A stretch of 64,000 nucleotides of DNA, from NCBI GenBank assembly GCA_963836015.1, contig CAWIIF010000005.1, positions 186,001-250,000 of the forward strand, read 5' to 3'. Source of the DNA: CAWCDJ01 sp963836015. Its GTDB lineage: Bacteria; Acidobacteriota; Terriglobia; Bryobacterales; Bryobacteraceae. The translations under genes and the position numbers were made by a program. Below are positions 14,676 through 24,095 of the stretch, piece by piece; within the stretch, counting starts at the first letter, position 1; each line of letters begins with the position of its first letter. Below the pieces are notes generated by a model. It was given only the letters and a program-made list of their open reading frames with translations, was not told the DNA's origin and ran no database searches.

Positions 14676-16058
14676 ATGAATCAAAGGATTGCTCGCTGTG
14701 CGCCTATGCTTCTGGCGCCGGCGGCCCTGCTGGCGCAGACCAGCACAGAGGCCAGGATCGCCTCATTAGAAGCCGCCACCAAGTCCGCTCAAAGCGCCGG
14801 GGACAACGCCTGGATGTTAGTCAGCGCCGCCCTGGTCCTGATGATGACCGGACCGGGACTTGCGTTGTTTTACGGGGGTCTGGTCCGCCGCAAGAACGTC
14901 CTGGGCACGATGATGCAGAGTTTCATCCTGATGGCCGTAGTTACGGTTCTCTGGGCCCTGGTCGGCTATAGCCTGGCATTCGGCACGGGCACGCCGTTCT
15001 TCGGGGATTTGCGGTTTGCGTTTCTGAACGGGGTGGGGGCTGCGCCCAACGCGGATTATGCCGGGACGATTCCGCAATCCACGTTCATGATTTACCAGCT
15101 GATGTTCGCGATCATCACGCCGGCGCTGATCTCGGGAGCATTCGCGGAGCGCATGAAGTTCAGCGCGATGCTGGTGTTCACGGTGCTGTGGAGCCTGCTG
15201 GTGTACTTCCCGATGGCGCACATGGTGTGGGGCAAGGGCGGCCTGTTGAATGCGTTTACGGGAGGCCGCATCCCGTGCCTGGATTTCGCGGGAGGCACGG
15301 TGGTGCACATCACGTCGGGGGTTTCGGCGCTGGTGTGCGCGCTGTACCTGGGCAAGCGCCTGGAATATCCGCACCAGCCGGCCAAGCCGCACAACCTGGT
15401 GATCAGCTTCACCGGTGCGTGCCTGCTGTGGGTGGGATGGTTCGGGTTCAACGCGGGCAGCGCGCTGGCGGCCTCGGGTCTGGCCAGCAGCGCGTTCGTG
15501 GCGACGCACTTCGGGGCGGCCGCGGCGACCCTGGGGTGGCTGGCGGCGGAGTGGCTGGAGAACGGCAAGCCGAGCGTGCTGGGCGGCATCTCGGGATGCG
15601 TGGCGGGGCTGGTGGCGATCACGCCGGCTTCGGGCTTCGTAAAGCCGTTTCCGGCGCTGCTGATCGGAGCGTGCGCGGGCGTCTTCTGCTACTTCATGGT
15701 GACGCGGGTGAAGGCGAAGTTCGGCTACGACGATTCGCTGGACGCGTTCGGGGTACACGGCTCGGGCGGCACGCTGGGCGCGATTCTGACGGGCGTATTC
15801 GCCACCAGCGCGATCAACGAGGGCTTGAAGGATTCCGCAGGGCGGGCGATGCCGCTCGGACTGGTGGACGGCAACGGCGGGCAGATTCTCAACCAGATTA
15901 TCGGGTGCGCCATAGCGTGGGGGCTGGCGATTGCGGGCACGCTGATCATTCTGAAGATCTGCGACATGACGGTGGGGCTGCGCGTCCGCAAGGATCAGGA
16001 AATCGAAGGGCTGGACCTCAGCATGCACGGCGAAGAGGGGTATATATTCGAGGCGTAA
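14676..16058 (+). CDS. amtB: Ammonium transporter AmtB
   Basis: 460 aa. A cleavable signal peptide (CAPMLLAPAALLAQ) and a short periplasmic helix (ARIASLEAATKSAQSAGDNA) precede eleven membrane helices. 'ALFYGGLVRRKNVLGTMMQSF' is the N-terminal Amt signature; 'DFAGGTVVHITSGVSALV' and 'DAFGVHGSGGTLGAILTG' hold the pore histidines. It conducts ammonium/ammonia across the inner membrane and is gated by the PII protein encoded 4 bp downstream. The ATG at 14676 is chosen because AAGG precedes it and the signal peptide begins there. The long leader upstream holds a terminator-like hairpin. I found no convincing sigma-54 site. Confidence 0.95.
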   Translation: MNQRIARCAPMLLAPAALLAQTSTEARIASLEAATKSAQSAGDNAWMLVSAALVLMMTGPGLALFYGGLVRRKNVLGTMMQSFILMAVVTVLWALVGYSLAFGTGTPFFGDLRFAFLNGVGAAPNADYAGTIPQSTFMIYQLMFAIITPALISGAFAERMKFSAMLVFTVLWSLLVYFPMAHMVWGKGGLLNAFTGGRIPCLDFAGGTVVHITSGVSALVCALYLGKRLEYPHQPAKPHNLVISFTGACLLWVGWFGFNAGSALAASGLASSAFVATHFGAAAATLGWLAAEWLENGKPSVLGGISGCVAGLVAITPASGFVKPFPALLIGACAGVFCYFMVTRVKAKFGYDDSLDAFGVHGSGGTLGAILTGVFATSAINEGLKDSAGRAMPLGLVDGNGGQILNQIIGCAIAWGLAIAGTLIILKICDMTVGLRVRKDQEIEGLDLSMHGEEGYIFEA

Positions 16059-16062
16059 GCAT

Positions 16063-16401
16063 ATGAAGAAGATCGAAGCGATCATCCAGCCTTTCAAACT
16101 CGAAGAAGTGAAAGAGGCTCTCAAGGCCATCGGCATCGATGGCATGACTATTTACGAAGTGCGCGGGCACGGGCGGCAGAAGGGCCACAAAGAGGTCTAC
16201 CGCGGGCAGGAGTACAACGTGGACCTGCTGCCCAAAATGAAGGTCGAGATGGTGGTTTCCTCCGACCGGCTGGACGAGGTGGTGGGGACGCTGACCGCCG
16301 CGGCGCGCACGGGCAAGATCGGAGACGGGAAGATTTTCATCTATGACGTTGCCGAAGCGATTCGAATCCGGAATGATGATCGCGGGGAGTCGGCGCTCTA
16401 G
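16063..16401 (+). CDS. glnB: Nitrogen regulatory protein PII (GlnB/GlnK)
   Basis: 112 aa, the normal PII length. 'MKKIEAIIQPFKLEEVKEAL' starts the fold, the T-loop is 'GRQKGHKEVYRGQEYNVDLLPK' with Tyr near position 51 as the uridylylation target, and the B-loop is 'ARTGKIGDGKIF'. It senses 2-oxoglutarate, ATP/ADP and, through GlnD, glutamine, and it plugs AmtB. Sitting between amtB and glnD, it is functionally closer to GlnK, although sequence alone does not separate GlnB from GlnK. Confidence 0.95.
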   Translation: MKKIEAIIQPFKLEEVKEALKAIGIDGMTIYEVRGHGRQKGHKEVYRGQEYNVDLLPKMKVEMVVSSDRLDEVVGTLTAAARTGKIGDGKIFIYDVAEAIRIRNDDRGESAL

Positions 16402-16437
16402 CGGGGTATCGGAAAGCGGCGCCTGCGGGAGGTCGCT

Positions 16438-18846
16438 ATGATGGCGACGCTCGACGCGGTGACCGCGCTGGCCGAACGCACGGCGCAGGTGGACCGCGCG
16501 GTGCTGGAGGCCTGCGGACCGCTGCTGCTGCCCTCGGGCCTGGCGGTGCTGGCGGTGGGAGGCTACGGGCGGCGCCAGCTCTTTCCGTATTCGGACGTAG
16601 ACCTGCTGCTGCTGTTCGATTCGGAGCGGCTGATGGCGGGCCACAAGGAGGCGATCTCGACCTTCCTGCAGCGCCTGTGGGACGCAGGGATGCGGGTGAG
16701 CCACTCCGCGCGCACGCCCGCCGAGTGCGTGGAGGTGCACGACGGCAACACCGAGCTGAACATCAGCCTGCTCGACCACCGCTACCTGGCGGGCGACCGC
16801 GTCCTATACGCGGAGCTGGTACGGAGGATGCCGCGCTTCGTGCAGGCCAACCGCGGTGCGCTGGTCCGCAACCTGGCGCACCTGACGCGCGACCGGCACA
16901 ACAAGTACGCCCGCACGTTCTACCACCTGGAGCCGAACGTCAAGGAGACGCCGGGCGGGCTGAGGGATTACCAGCTGCTGTGCTGGCTCGAGCAACTGCA
17001 CGGGACGGACTCGTCGCGGCTGGCGACGGCCGACCCGGCGCCCGAGTTGCAGCAGGCCTTCCGGTACCTGGCGCGGCTGCGCTACTTCCTGCACCAGCGT
17101 TCGGGGCGGGACAACAACGTGCTGACGTTCGAGGCGCAGGACGCGATGGCGGAGGAGCGGGAGGAGCCCGACGCGGCGCGCTGGATGCGCGAGTATTTCC
17201 GGCATTCGCGGGCAATTTATCGCGCGGCGGCACGGGCGCTCGAAGCCAACGAGGCGCAGGCGAGCGGGCTGTTCGCACAGTTCCGGGACTGGCGGTCGCG
17301 GCTATCGAACTCCGATTTCAGCGTGCACCGGGACCGCGTGCACTTCCGCTCTCCGCAGCAGCTGGAAGCCGATCCGGAGCTGGTGCTGCGGCTGTTCGAA
17401 TTCATGGCGCGGCACGACATACGGCCGTCGTTCGAGGCGGAGCAGAGGATCGAGCAGCACTTGCCGCGGCTGCGCGAATATTTTGCGGAGCCGCACGCGA
17501 TCTGGCCCACGCTGAGCCGGATCCTGTCGCTGCCCTATGCGCCGTCGGCGGTGCGCGCGATGCACGAGAGCAGCCTGCTCTCGGCCATTTTCCCGGAGCT
17601 GGACGGAATCGAGTGCCTGGTGATCCGCGACTTTTATCACCGGTACACGGTGGACGAGCATTCGCTGGTAGCGATGCAGAGCCTGTGGAACGCGACCGGC
17701 GCGTATCGCGAGTTGATGGGGGAAGTGAAGGACGCGCCGGTGCTGCTGTTCGCGCTGCTATTCCACGACGCGGGGAAGGGAACGCCGGGGGAAGGCCACG
17801 TGACGGCATCGCTGCGGCTGGTGGAGCGGGCGATGGCGCGGATCCGCATGCCGTTCGCGGAGCGCGACATGGTGCTGTTCCTGATCGGGCGGCACCTGGA
17901 GCTTTCGGCGGCCATACAATCCCGCGACCTCTATGACCCGGCGACAATCCTGGACCTGGCCCACCAGATGGAAACGGTGGAGCGGCTGAAGGCGCTGACT
18001 CTGATCACGTGGGCGGACATCAGCGCGGTGAATCCGAACGCCATGACGCCGTGGCGCGCGGGGCAGCTCTGGCAGTTGTACCTGATGGTCTACAACGAGC
18101 TGACGCGGGAGCTGGCGGCGGAGCGCATCGAGGAGCTGCCGTCGGGCCCGCCGGAGCGGCTGGCCTTTCTCGAGGGCTTTCCGGTGCGCTACCTGCGCAC
18201 GCACACGGAGACGGAGATCGAAGAGCACATGGCGCTCGAGGCGGCCGGCCGGAAGCGCGGCGTGGCGGTGGACATCCGCAAGCTGGATGCGGCGTGGCAG
18301 ATGACGCTGATCGCGGAGGACCGCCCGGGGCTGTTCGCGGCGGCGGCGGGGACGCTATCGAGCTTCGGGATGAACATCCTGAAGGCGGAGGCGTTCTCCA
18401 ACCGGCGCGGGCTGGTGCTGGACACGTTCGCGTTTGCCGACCCGAACCGCACACTCGATTTGAACCCGAGCGAGACGGACCGGCTGCGGGCCACGGTGGA
18501 GCGGGTGATGGCGGGCAAGGTGGACGTGCGGGAGCTGCTGCGCAACCGTCCGAAGCCATCGCTGCCGAGCCGCAAGGCGCGCATTCCGGCGGCGGTGTCG
18601 TTCGATTCGGAGGGGTCGAGCGGCGCCACGCTGTTCGAGATTACGGCGGAAGACCGGCCGGGGCTGCTGTACGACCTGGCGTCGGCGATCTCGTCGAACG
18701 GCGGGAATATCGAGGTGGTGCTGATCGATACGCAGGCGCATAAGGCGATCGACGTGTTCTATGTGACGGAGCAGGGCGGAAGGCTGGCGGCGGAGAAGCA
18801 GCGGCAGATCGGCGAGGCGATGCGCGCGGCGTGCGAGCCGCAGTAG
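16438..18846 (+). CDS. glnD: PII uridylyltransferase/uridylyl-removing enzyme
   Basis: 802 aa, somewhat shorter than the ~890 of E. coli. The nucleotidyltransferase motif GGYGRRQLFPYSDVDLLLL lies at residues ~41-60, and a GlnD linker region follows ('NVKETPGGLRDYQLLCW'). The HD-domain box FHDAGKG lies near residue 441 with further His at HV/GRH. Two C-terminal ACT domains (~620-690 'IAEDRPGLFAAAAGTLSS' and ~732-801 'TAEDRPGLLYDLASAISS') sense glutamine. It modifies the Tyr of PII when nitrogen is short and de-modifies it when glutamine is high. It is the third gene of the operon, 36 bp after glnB. Confidence 0.95.
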   Translation: MMATLDAVTALAERTAQVDRAVLEACGPLLLPSGLAVLAVGGYGRRQLFPYSDVDLLLLFDSERLMAGHKEAISTFLQRLWDAGMRVSHSARTPAECVEVHDGNTELNISLLDHRYLAGDRVLYAELVRRMPRFVQANRGALVRNLAHLTRDRHNKYARTFYHLEPNVKETPGGLRDYQLLCWLEQLHGTDSSRLATADPAPELQQAFRYLARLRYFLHQRSGRDNNVLTFEAQDAMAEEREEPDAARWMREYFRHSRAIYRAAARALEANEAQASGLFAQFRDWRSRLSNSDFSVHRDRVHFRSPQQLEADPELVLRLFEFMARHDIRPSFEAEQRIEQHLPRLREYFAEPHAIWPTLSRILSLPYAPSAVRAMHESSLLSAIFPELDGIECLVIRDFYHRYTVDEHSLVAMQSLWNATGAYRELMGEVKDAPVLLFALLFHDAGKGTPGEGHVTASLRLVERAMARIRMPFAERDMVLFLIGRHLELSAAIQSRDLYDPATILDLAHQMETVERLKALTLITWADISAVNPNAMTPWRAGQLWQLYLMVYNELTRELAAERIEELPSGPPERLAFLEGFPVRYLRTHTETEIEEHMALEAAGRKRGVAVDIRKLDAAWQMTLIAEDRPGLFAAAAGTLSSFGMNILKAEAFSNRRGLVLDTFAFADPNRTLDLNPSETDRLRATVERVMAGKVDVRELLRNRPKPSLPSRKARIPAAVSFDSEGSSGATLFEITAEDRPGLLYDLASAISSNGGNIEVVLIDTQAHKAIDVFYVTEQGGRLAAEKQRQIGEAMRAACEPQ

Positions 18847-19056
18847 GGCGGGCCTGGGCGTCCTGAGCGAGACGTGAGCGCGCGCGGCCCCTTGTCATCG
18901 CTCCTCTGTCGCTGTCGCACATCATTGCCTTTTATTCGCGTGGCAGGCTCACGACCGGCTTGATTGCTACACCAGACTCGGTTTCCCGTGGTGTATGAGG
19001 TTGATCGGTGAGCAGCATACGCATGGTTATACCGGCAACCAGCGGGAGATTCGATT

Positions 19057-20907
19057 TCAGCGCACGGAAGAATGGCTGAAAGCCAGCAGCAGATTGCCGG
19101 GTTCGCCGTTCACCACGCCGATGTAGCCGGATTGGACATACAACATGCCGTCAGCGACCACGGGACCAGGGGCGCCGAGTGATCCGCCCTTCGCCTTGAC
19201 GCCGTTGATGGTCTGGACGGCGCGCTTGGTGTCGTATTGCCAGAGGATTCTGCCGTCCTCCGTGGCGAGGGCGCGCAGGAGGCCGTCGAGGCCGCCGGAG
19301 AAGACCACGCCGGGGATCGCAGTTACCGCGCCTGGGCTGCCGGAGTGCGGGCCGGAGTCATTAAACGAAGCCAGCCACCTCTTCGTGCCGGTAGCGATAT
19401 TGAGAGCGACCACTCCGCCGCTGGTCAGTCCGTAGTAGACCGATGATTGGTCATCCGCCGCGCCGCCCCAGACGATTTCGCCGCGCGGGTCGGGAGGCTT
19501 GCGACTAACATTGGTCTTCCAGAGTACGGCGCCTTTGTTGTCGGGATCGTGTGCCCAGACGATGCCGCTCTTCTGGCCGGCGAGCAGGACGCGCTTGCCG
19601 TTGGGCAGGTCGCGCAGAATAGTGGCGGCGCCGAAGTCATAGTCGGGGCCCAGGGGCTGCGGGCAGTTGTCGTTCTTCGAACCGTTACAGCCCAACACCC
19701 AGGCGTCGTTTGGAAGATCCTGAACCGTCCAGAGCACCGCTCCGGTCTTCAGATCGAGGGCCATGATGGCATCGGTCGTAGCTGGCGCCGGGCTCGTGTA
19801 AGCATCGCCCGTCCCGATGTAAAGGGCGCCGCGCCTGGGGTCAATCGCCGGTGTGCCCCACACTCCACCGCCCGCCGGCCCCCAGAGTTGTGTGCCGGCC
19901 GCGTTCTTCTTGGTGGGATGGGGAACTTCCGGGATGCTGTAGGTCTGCCAGAGCTTGCGCCCAGTACTCGCGTCGAGCGCGGCCACACTGCCCCGGAACG
20001 TACAGCACTCGTAAGTCGGGCTGGACGCCGCCACTTCTTCGAACGACGAAACCGCTACGTAGAGCACGCCGTCATGCAGCACCGGACCGGCGGTGATGCT
20101 GGCCGCGACGTGTGGATCCAGGTTCACCTTCCAGATCTGGTGGCCAGTATGAGCGTCGACGGCATAGGCGTTGCCCTTTAGGTCGCCGAACCAGAGCGTG
20201 GCGCGTCCACCGGCCGCGCCGAAGACGGGCGCGGTGCGAACGCTGCCAACGGCGCGGAATGACCAGTAAATGCAGCCAGTGGAGGCATTCAGACCGTAGA
20301 CATAGCCCGACCGGGAACCGACGAACAGGCGGTTGTCTGCAATCGTGGGCTGGCCGATCATCTGCGAGGTGCCCGGAAACCCGAAGGCCCATTTCAGTTT
20401 AAGATTGGCGAGGCGGCCGATAGGGATACCCGCTGCCTGGGCAGGGCGGAATCGGGTGTTGGCGAGATCGAAGCCGTAGCCGCTCTCAACCGTCGTGCGC
20501 GCCGCGAGCGGCGGGTTGTCGCTGCAGGGGTTCGTCATAGCCTTGGCATCCGCTATCGTCGCGATGCCTAGCTTCTGTTCGGTCAGGGCTTCGGCGAGGG
20601 CGGTGCGCTGGGCGTCGTTAAGAGCGGCGGCCTTTTCTTTCATCGAGCCGGCGGTGATCGCAGCGTAGACTGCTTCTGGGGTCAGGGCGCGCAGCGCCGC
20701 CAGACCCGGGGCGCGGGATACTCCTGGCGCTCCGTGGCAGGTGGCGCAATTTTCCTGAAAGTACGCCATCGGCGAGAAGGCTTGACGTGTCTGGGCGCGC
20801 AGCGTGGATGCGGCAAGCAGAATCAGGGCGCAGCCGCACGCCATCGGCAGTCTTACTCGTACACGCGTCTTACGCCGACGTGCAAGCGGTATTCCGATGA
20901 CCCTCAC
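19057..20907 (-). CDS. Secreted PQQ-propeller quinoprotein with N-terminal cytochrome c
   Basis: 616 aa from a GTG at 20905-20907. The start is supported by GGAGG 6 nt upstream and by the signal peptide that follows (MACGCALILLAAST); the longer frame to 21168 has no support. A c-type heme box CATCH near residue 54 comes first, then an eight-bladed beta-propeller with repeated 'G.VYGLNASTG..YWSF', 'GSVAALDASTGRKLWQ' and 'AIMALDLKTGAVLWTV' PQQ-type blades. This order is that of polyvinyl-alcohol-dehydrogenase-like quinoproteins. It is probably a periplasmic alcohol or polyol oxidase passing electrons to its own heme. The residues that coordinate PQQ and Ca cannot be confirmed by eye. Confidence 0.75.
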   Translation of the reverse strand: MRVIGIPLARRRKTRVRVRLPMACGCALILLAASTLRAQTRQAFSPMAYFQENCATCHGAPGVSRAPGLAALRALTPEAVYAAITAGSMKEKAAALNDAQRTALAEALTEQKLGIATIADAKAMTNPCSDNPPLAARTTVESGYGFDLANTRFRPAQAAGIPIGRLANLKLKWAFGFPGTSQMIGQPTIADNRLFVGSRSGYVYGLNASTGCIYWSFRAVGSVRTAPVFGAAGGRATLWFGDLKGNAYAVDAHTGHQIWKVNLDPHVAASITAGPVLHDGVLYVAVSSFEEVAASSPTYECCTFRGSVAALDASTGRKLWQTYSIPEVPHPTKKNAAGTQLWGPAGGGVWGTPAIDPRRGALYIGTGDAYTSPAPATTDAIMALDLKTGAVLWTVQDLPNDAWVLGCNGSKNDNCPQPLGPDYDFGAATILRDLPNGKRVLLAGQKSGIVWAHDPDNKGAVLWKTNVSRKPPDPRGEIVWGGAADDQSSVYYGLTSGGVVALNIATGTKRWLASFNDSGPHSGSPGAVTAIPGVVFSGGLDGLLRALATEDGRILWQYDTKRAVQTINGVKAKGGSLGAPGPVVADGMLYVQSGYIGVVNGEPGNLLLAFSHSSVR

Positions 20908-21267
20908 ATCTGTCCTCCAAGTTCGATTCTTAGATACTAATATGAAATCGCAAGCAGGTGCTATGTTGTTATTTCGACCGCGGCGGTACGACGCCGTTAG
21001 CGCATGCATCAGCGATGGACTGGCCGAAGCGCTCATGCTGGTCACCGAAGGCGGTATCTCGTTCCCCGATGACGCGCCAGATGGACAGAGAGCCTGCCAG
21101 AGGATCTTGTCCAGATAGGCGACCATTCTCCCGCAATCTTGTCGATGAGCGCATTGGCCCGTTCTCACTAGTTGACAGTTCGCGCTTTGCTCCCCTGCGC
21201 ACTGCCCGCGGCTTTTGGAACCTGGCGCCGCTTCGTCGATTCCGCCGGTGACAAAGCAGAACCGTCT
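20908..21267. other. 360-bp stretch without a recognisable gene
   Basis: Reading frames exist on both strands but carry no motif, start signal or repeat that I can support. The first ~40 bases are the leader of the quinoprotein gene, including its ribosome site. Confidence 0.45.
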
Positions 21268-21669
21268 TCAGCGCGCAGTGTTCCGGCTCCGCCGCTGCTC
21301 GCTTGCCTTCATGATTTCGCTCATGTCCCCAACTGGCCGAATCTCGAAAATGTTGCCAAACGTCAGCGCCGGATGCTGGCCGATCAGCTGTACAGCATGG
21401 TTCATGTCCCTCGCCTCAAGGACAAGAATGCCGCCGAGTTGTTCCTTGGTTTCCGCATAGGGACCGTCGGTCGTTGCCACTTTGCCGTTCTTCCAAGACA
21501 GGGTTAAGGCTGTTTCCTGACCCTGAAGCGCTTCGCCACCACCCCAGTGCCCGTTGGCGCGAAGGTAATCGTCGTATTCAAAGCATCTGTCGAACAGACC
21601 GTTTCGCTCGCTCTCAGTCATGGCCTCGAATTTACCTTTGTCGTAGTACCCCAAACAGATGTATTTCAT
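21268..21669 (-). CDS. DGPF/YCII-related protein (second of two)
   Basis: 133 aa. 'MKYICLGYYDKGKFEAMTESERNGLF' and 'TTDGPYAETKEQLGGILVLEARDMNHAVQLIGQHP' are the hallmarks of DGPF (YCII-like) proteins, a ferredoxin-like dimeric fold with unknown chemistry. The ATG at 21667-21669 has GAGGAGAA 6 nt upstream; a longer frame to 21864 is only read-through. It lies downstream of a paralogue and of an ECF42 sigma gene, the standard context. No promoter of its own is visible, so it probably shares the transcript of the first DGPF gene. Confidence 0.9.
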   Translation of the reverse strand: MKYICLGYYDKGKFEAMTESERNGLFDRCFEYDDYLRANGHWGGGEALQGQETALTLSWKNGKVATTDGPYAETKEQLGGILVLEARDMNHAVQLIGQHPALTFGNIFEIRPVGDMSEIMKASEQRRSRNTAR

Positions 21670-21778
21670 TGTTCTTCTCCTCGTAACGGATCGGTGGAAC
21701 CGGCACCAGAGCGTTGCGCCGGCTCGTTCTTCTCGTTCTCTATAGCGCGTGTTCCGGGGCCGCAATGGACCGGGTTGT

Positions 21779-22156
21779 TTACTTGCTTCCGCCGGATCCT
21801 TGTTCCGGAGCCGGGAAGAAAAGAAGCTCGCGCACCTCGCCCGCCGCATCGCAGGAGATGGCACCCTTGCGCGCCCACGCCAGCGCCTCTTCCAGGTCTG
21901 CGCATTCCAGTATCCAGAAACCGCCCATGTGCTCCTTGGTCTCGGTGTACGGTCCGTCAGTGACGAGCACCTTGCCGTCGGGCTGCTTCCGCAGCGTCTT
22001 CGCGTTGGCGGCCGGGGAAATTCCGCAGGCGAACTTCCTCACGCCGGCAGCAATCAATTCGCGGTTGAGCGCGTGGATCTCCTCGATCATCGCTTCGGTT
22101 ACGGTGGACGGGTCAAACTCGTCCGGCAGGTAGTTAGCGACCAGATATTGTGGCAT
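21779..22156 (-). CDS. DGPF/YCII-related protein (first of two)
   Basis: 125 aa. It has the DGPF core 'VTDGPYTETKEHMGGFWILECADLEEALAWA', with the N-terminal strand 'MPQYLVANYLPDEFD'. AAGGAGAAAA precedes the ATG. It is paralogous to the neighbouring protein through the DGPY-x-ETKE box but differs elsewhere. It is the gene directly behind the ECF42-type promoter at 22247-22272, so it is the predicted primary target of the sigma factor encoded next to it. Confidence 0.9.
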   Translation of the reverse strand: MPQYLVANYLPDEFDPSTVTEAMIEEIHALNRELIAAGVRKFACGISPAANAKTLRKQPDGKVLVTDGPYTETKEHMGGFWILECADLEEALAWARKGAISCDAAGEVRELLFFPAPEQGSGGSK

Positions 22157-22246
22157 GACTTTTCTCCTTGTTTTCTGTGGCTTGTTCCCCGATGACTCGT
22201 TTCCTGTTCACTCAGGAATCGTAGCTCATCGTTCCTTCATCCTATA

Positions 22247-22272
22247 GTCGCTGGGGAAACCGAAAATCGACA
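22247..22272 (-). promoter_or_regulatory. ECF42-type promoter of the DGPF operon
   Basis: On the minus strand TGTCGA (22272-22267) is followed after exactly 16 bases by CGAC (22250-22247). As I recall the literature, ECF42 targets carry TGTCGA at -35 and CGA/TC at -10. The element lies ~90 bp before the first DGPF start and after the sigma stop codon. Confidence 0.6.
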
Positions 22273-22285
22273 GCCGCTCCAATTT

Positions 22286-23548
22286 TTATTTCAACTGCCG
22301 AATCCGTTCCTGCAGGAATTGCCGCTCCGGTTCCTGTTGGGTCAGCGCCAGCGCCCTCTCATAAGAAGCCCGAGCCTCAGCGGTCCTGCCGAGCCTGCGG
22401 TACAACTCTGCACGGGCTGAATGCGCCAGGTAGTAATTTGCCAATTCGCCATGTTCCAACACCGCGTCGATCTGCTTCAGACCGGCCTCTGGACCATCGC
22501 ACATGGCAATGGCCACGGCGCGATTTAGATATGCGACCGGCGAAGGCTGAATTCGTACCAATTGGTTGTAAAGCGCAACAATCTGCCGCCAGTCGGTCGC
22601 AGCGGTCGATTCCGCCTCCGCATGAACGGCCGCAATCGCAGCCTGCAGTGTGTAAGGGCCGAAGCGACGCGAGCTCAGGGCTCTCTCCACCAATCCCACT
22701 CCCTCCGCAATCTGTTCGCGGTTCCAGAGCGCGCGGTCTTGATGCTCCAGCAAAATCAGCTCTCCGGCCGGCGAGGTCCTCGCCGCGCGCCGGGATTCCT
22801 GCAGCAACATCAGGGCAAGCAGCCCATTGACTTCCGGCTCCGGCTGGAGTCCGGCCAGCAACCGTCCAAGCCGGATCGCCTCGCCGGTGATCTCGGCTCG
22901 CGTTACTTCCGCTCCCGCCGCAGCCGAATAGCCCTCGTTAAAGACGAGATAGACGACCTGAAGCACCGCGTCCAGCCGTTCCGGCAATTCCTGCGGCGTC
23001 GGCACCTCGTAGGGAATCGGCGTCTCTCGAATCTTTGCCTTGGCGCGTACGATGCGTTGGGCGAGCGTCGCTGGCGTCACGAGGAATGCGCGGGCGATCT
23101 CTTCCGTGGTCAGGCCGCAGATTTCGCGAAGGGTAAGCGCAACCTGTCCCTCCGGAGGCAGAGCGGGATGGCAGCAAGTGAAGATCAGACGGAGGCGATC
23201 GTCCTCGATCTCTTCATCTCCGGTCTCTTCATTTCCACCCGGAGCGTCGTTGACGCGCGATTCCATGTGGGCAACAAGATCTCTCTGTGCCCCGTCGAAG
23301 CGCGCGCGCCGACGGATCACGTCGATGGCCTTGAAGCGTGCCGTTGAAATCAGCCAGGGGCGTGGCTTGTCCGGAATACCCGTCTGAGGCCAGAATTCCA
23401 GAGCGGCGGCGAATGCCTCATGCATGGCCTCTTCGGCGAGATCCAGATCTCCGAGGAGGCGCACCAGCGTCGCCAGAACCCGGCCCGATTCCGACCGGTA
23501 AAGGGTCTCAATGGTCTTGCTGAGTTGTTCGGGCACAGGCGCCGGCAT
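22286..23548 (-). CDS. ECF42-family RNA polymerase sigma factor with C-terminal TPR-like extension
   Basis: 420 aa, twice the size of an ordinary ECF sigma. Region 2 spans ~10-75 ('LVRLLGDLDLAEEAMHEAFAAALEFWP', 'PRPWLISTARFKAIDVIRR'). Region 4 spans ~120-170 ('LRLIFTCCHPALPPEGQVALTLREICGLTTEEIARAFLV' then 'LAQRIVRAKAKIR'). The long C-terminal half is helical ('FNEGYSAAAG', 'LYNQLVRIQPSPVAYLNRAVAIAM', 'LGRTAEARASYERALAL') and TPR-like. This is the ECF42 plan, where the extension replaces an anti-sigma factor. The adjacent DGPF genes confirm the group. It is transcribed on the same strand just upstream of them. Confidence 0.92.
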   Translation of the reverse strand: MPAPVPEQLSKTIETLYRSESGRVLATLVRLLGDLDLAEEAMHEAFAAALEFWPQTGIPDKPRPWLISTARFKAIDVIRRRARFDGAQRDLVAHMESRVNDAPGGNEETGDEEIEDDRLRLIFTCCHPALPPEGQVALTLREICGLTTEEIARAFLVTPATLAQRIVRAKAKIRETPIPYEVPTPQELPERLDAVLQVVYLVFNEGYSAAAGAEVTRAEITGEAIRLGRLLAGLQPEPEVNGLLALMLLQESRRAARTSPAGELILLEHQDRALWNREQIAEGVGLVERALSSRRFGPYTLQAAIAAVHAEAESTAATDWRQIVALYNQLVRIQPSPVAYLNRAVAIAMCDGPEAGLKQIDAVLEHGELANYYLAHSARAELYRRLGRTAEARASYERALALTQQEPERQFLQERIRQLK

Positions 23549-23897
23549 CTACGCCAAGCTAGCAAACGCAATGGCTCGATACAACTGCGCGCGGGCTTCT
23601 CCTACCCGCAATTCATCGGTGTTGCGATCTTTTGCGCGTCGTCAACCAGCGCAGTATCGCCAAGTCACTTATCGACAGGGTTCTGGGCGGATGACGCACA
23701 ACCGGGAAGGTATCGCTCCTGATCGTGTCTGGATTGCCGGCCATCTGGCCGACAGGAAGGAAAGCTTGAAGACTCGGGCTTGCGTTACCATCAAGGCTTG
23801 ACAGCGCGCTGCGGCGGATTACCACAGCCTCAGGACATTCGTTTGGTGCCCGGCAGCGCATCGGGCAACTCAACCGCAGGTTGCAGGAGGAGGGCTT

Positions 23898-24095
23898 ATG
23901 AACGACCATCTGGAGTTCGAAACTGTGTGTCCGAACAACCACAACCAGACAGTTGCATTCACTCAAAAGGAATTCGAAGGAGCGCTGAAGTCCGACACGC
24001 TGGTATTTCACTGCAATACATGCGACACGGACTGGCCTCCATCGAGCGAAGACATCGCCAAAATTCGAAAGCACTTCTCGAAGAATTCAAGCTAG
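23898..24095 (+). CDS. Small zinc-ribbon-like protein
   Basis: 65 aa. A C-P-N-N-H near residue 11 and H-C-N-T-C-D near residue 38 could bind one zinc ion in a rubredoxin-like ribbon. The rest is charged and soluble. AGGAGGAGGG lies 6 nt before the ATG, one of the strongest ribosome sites in the window, which argues that this short frame is real. I do not recognise the family. It stands alone between the ECF42 locus and a secreted hydrolase. Confidence 0.65.
   Translation: MNDHLEFETVCPNNHNQTVAFTQKEFEGALKSDTLVFHCNTCDTDWPPSSEDIAKIRKHFSKNSS

Noticed and set aside
16355..16372. ATTCGAATCC, similar to a tRNA T-loop
   Set aside because: It lies inside glnB coding sequence and no cloverleaf can be formed.
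23652..23677. TGTCGA upstream of the ECF42 sigma gene on the minus strand
   Set aside because: At the 16-base spacing the next bases are ACTG, not CGA/TC, so autoregulation is not supported.
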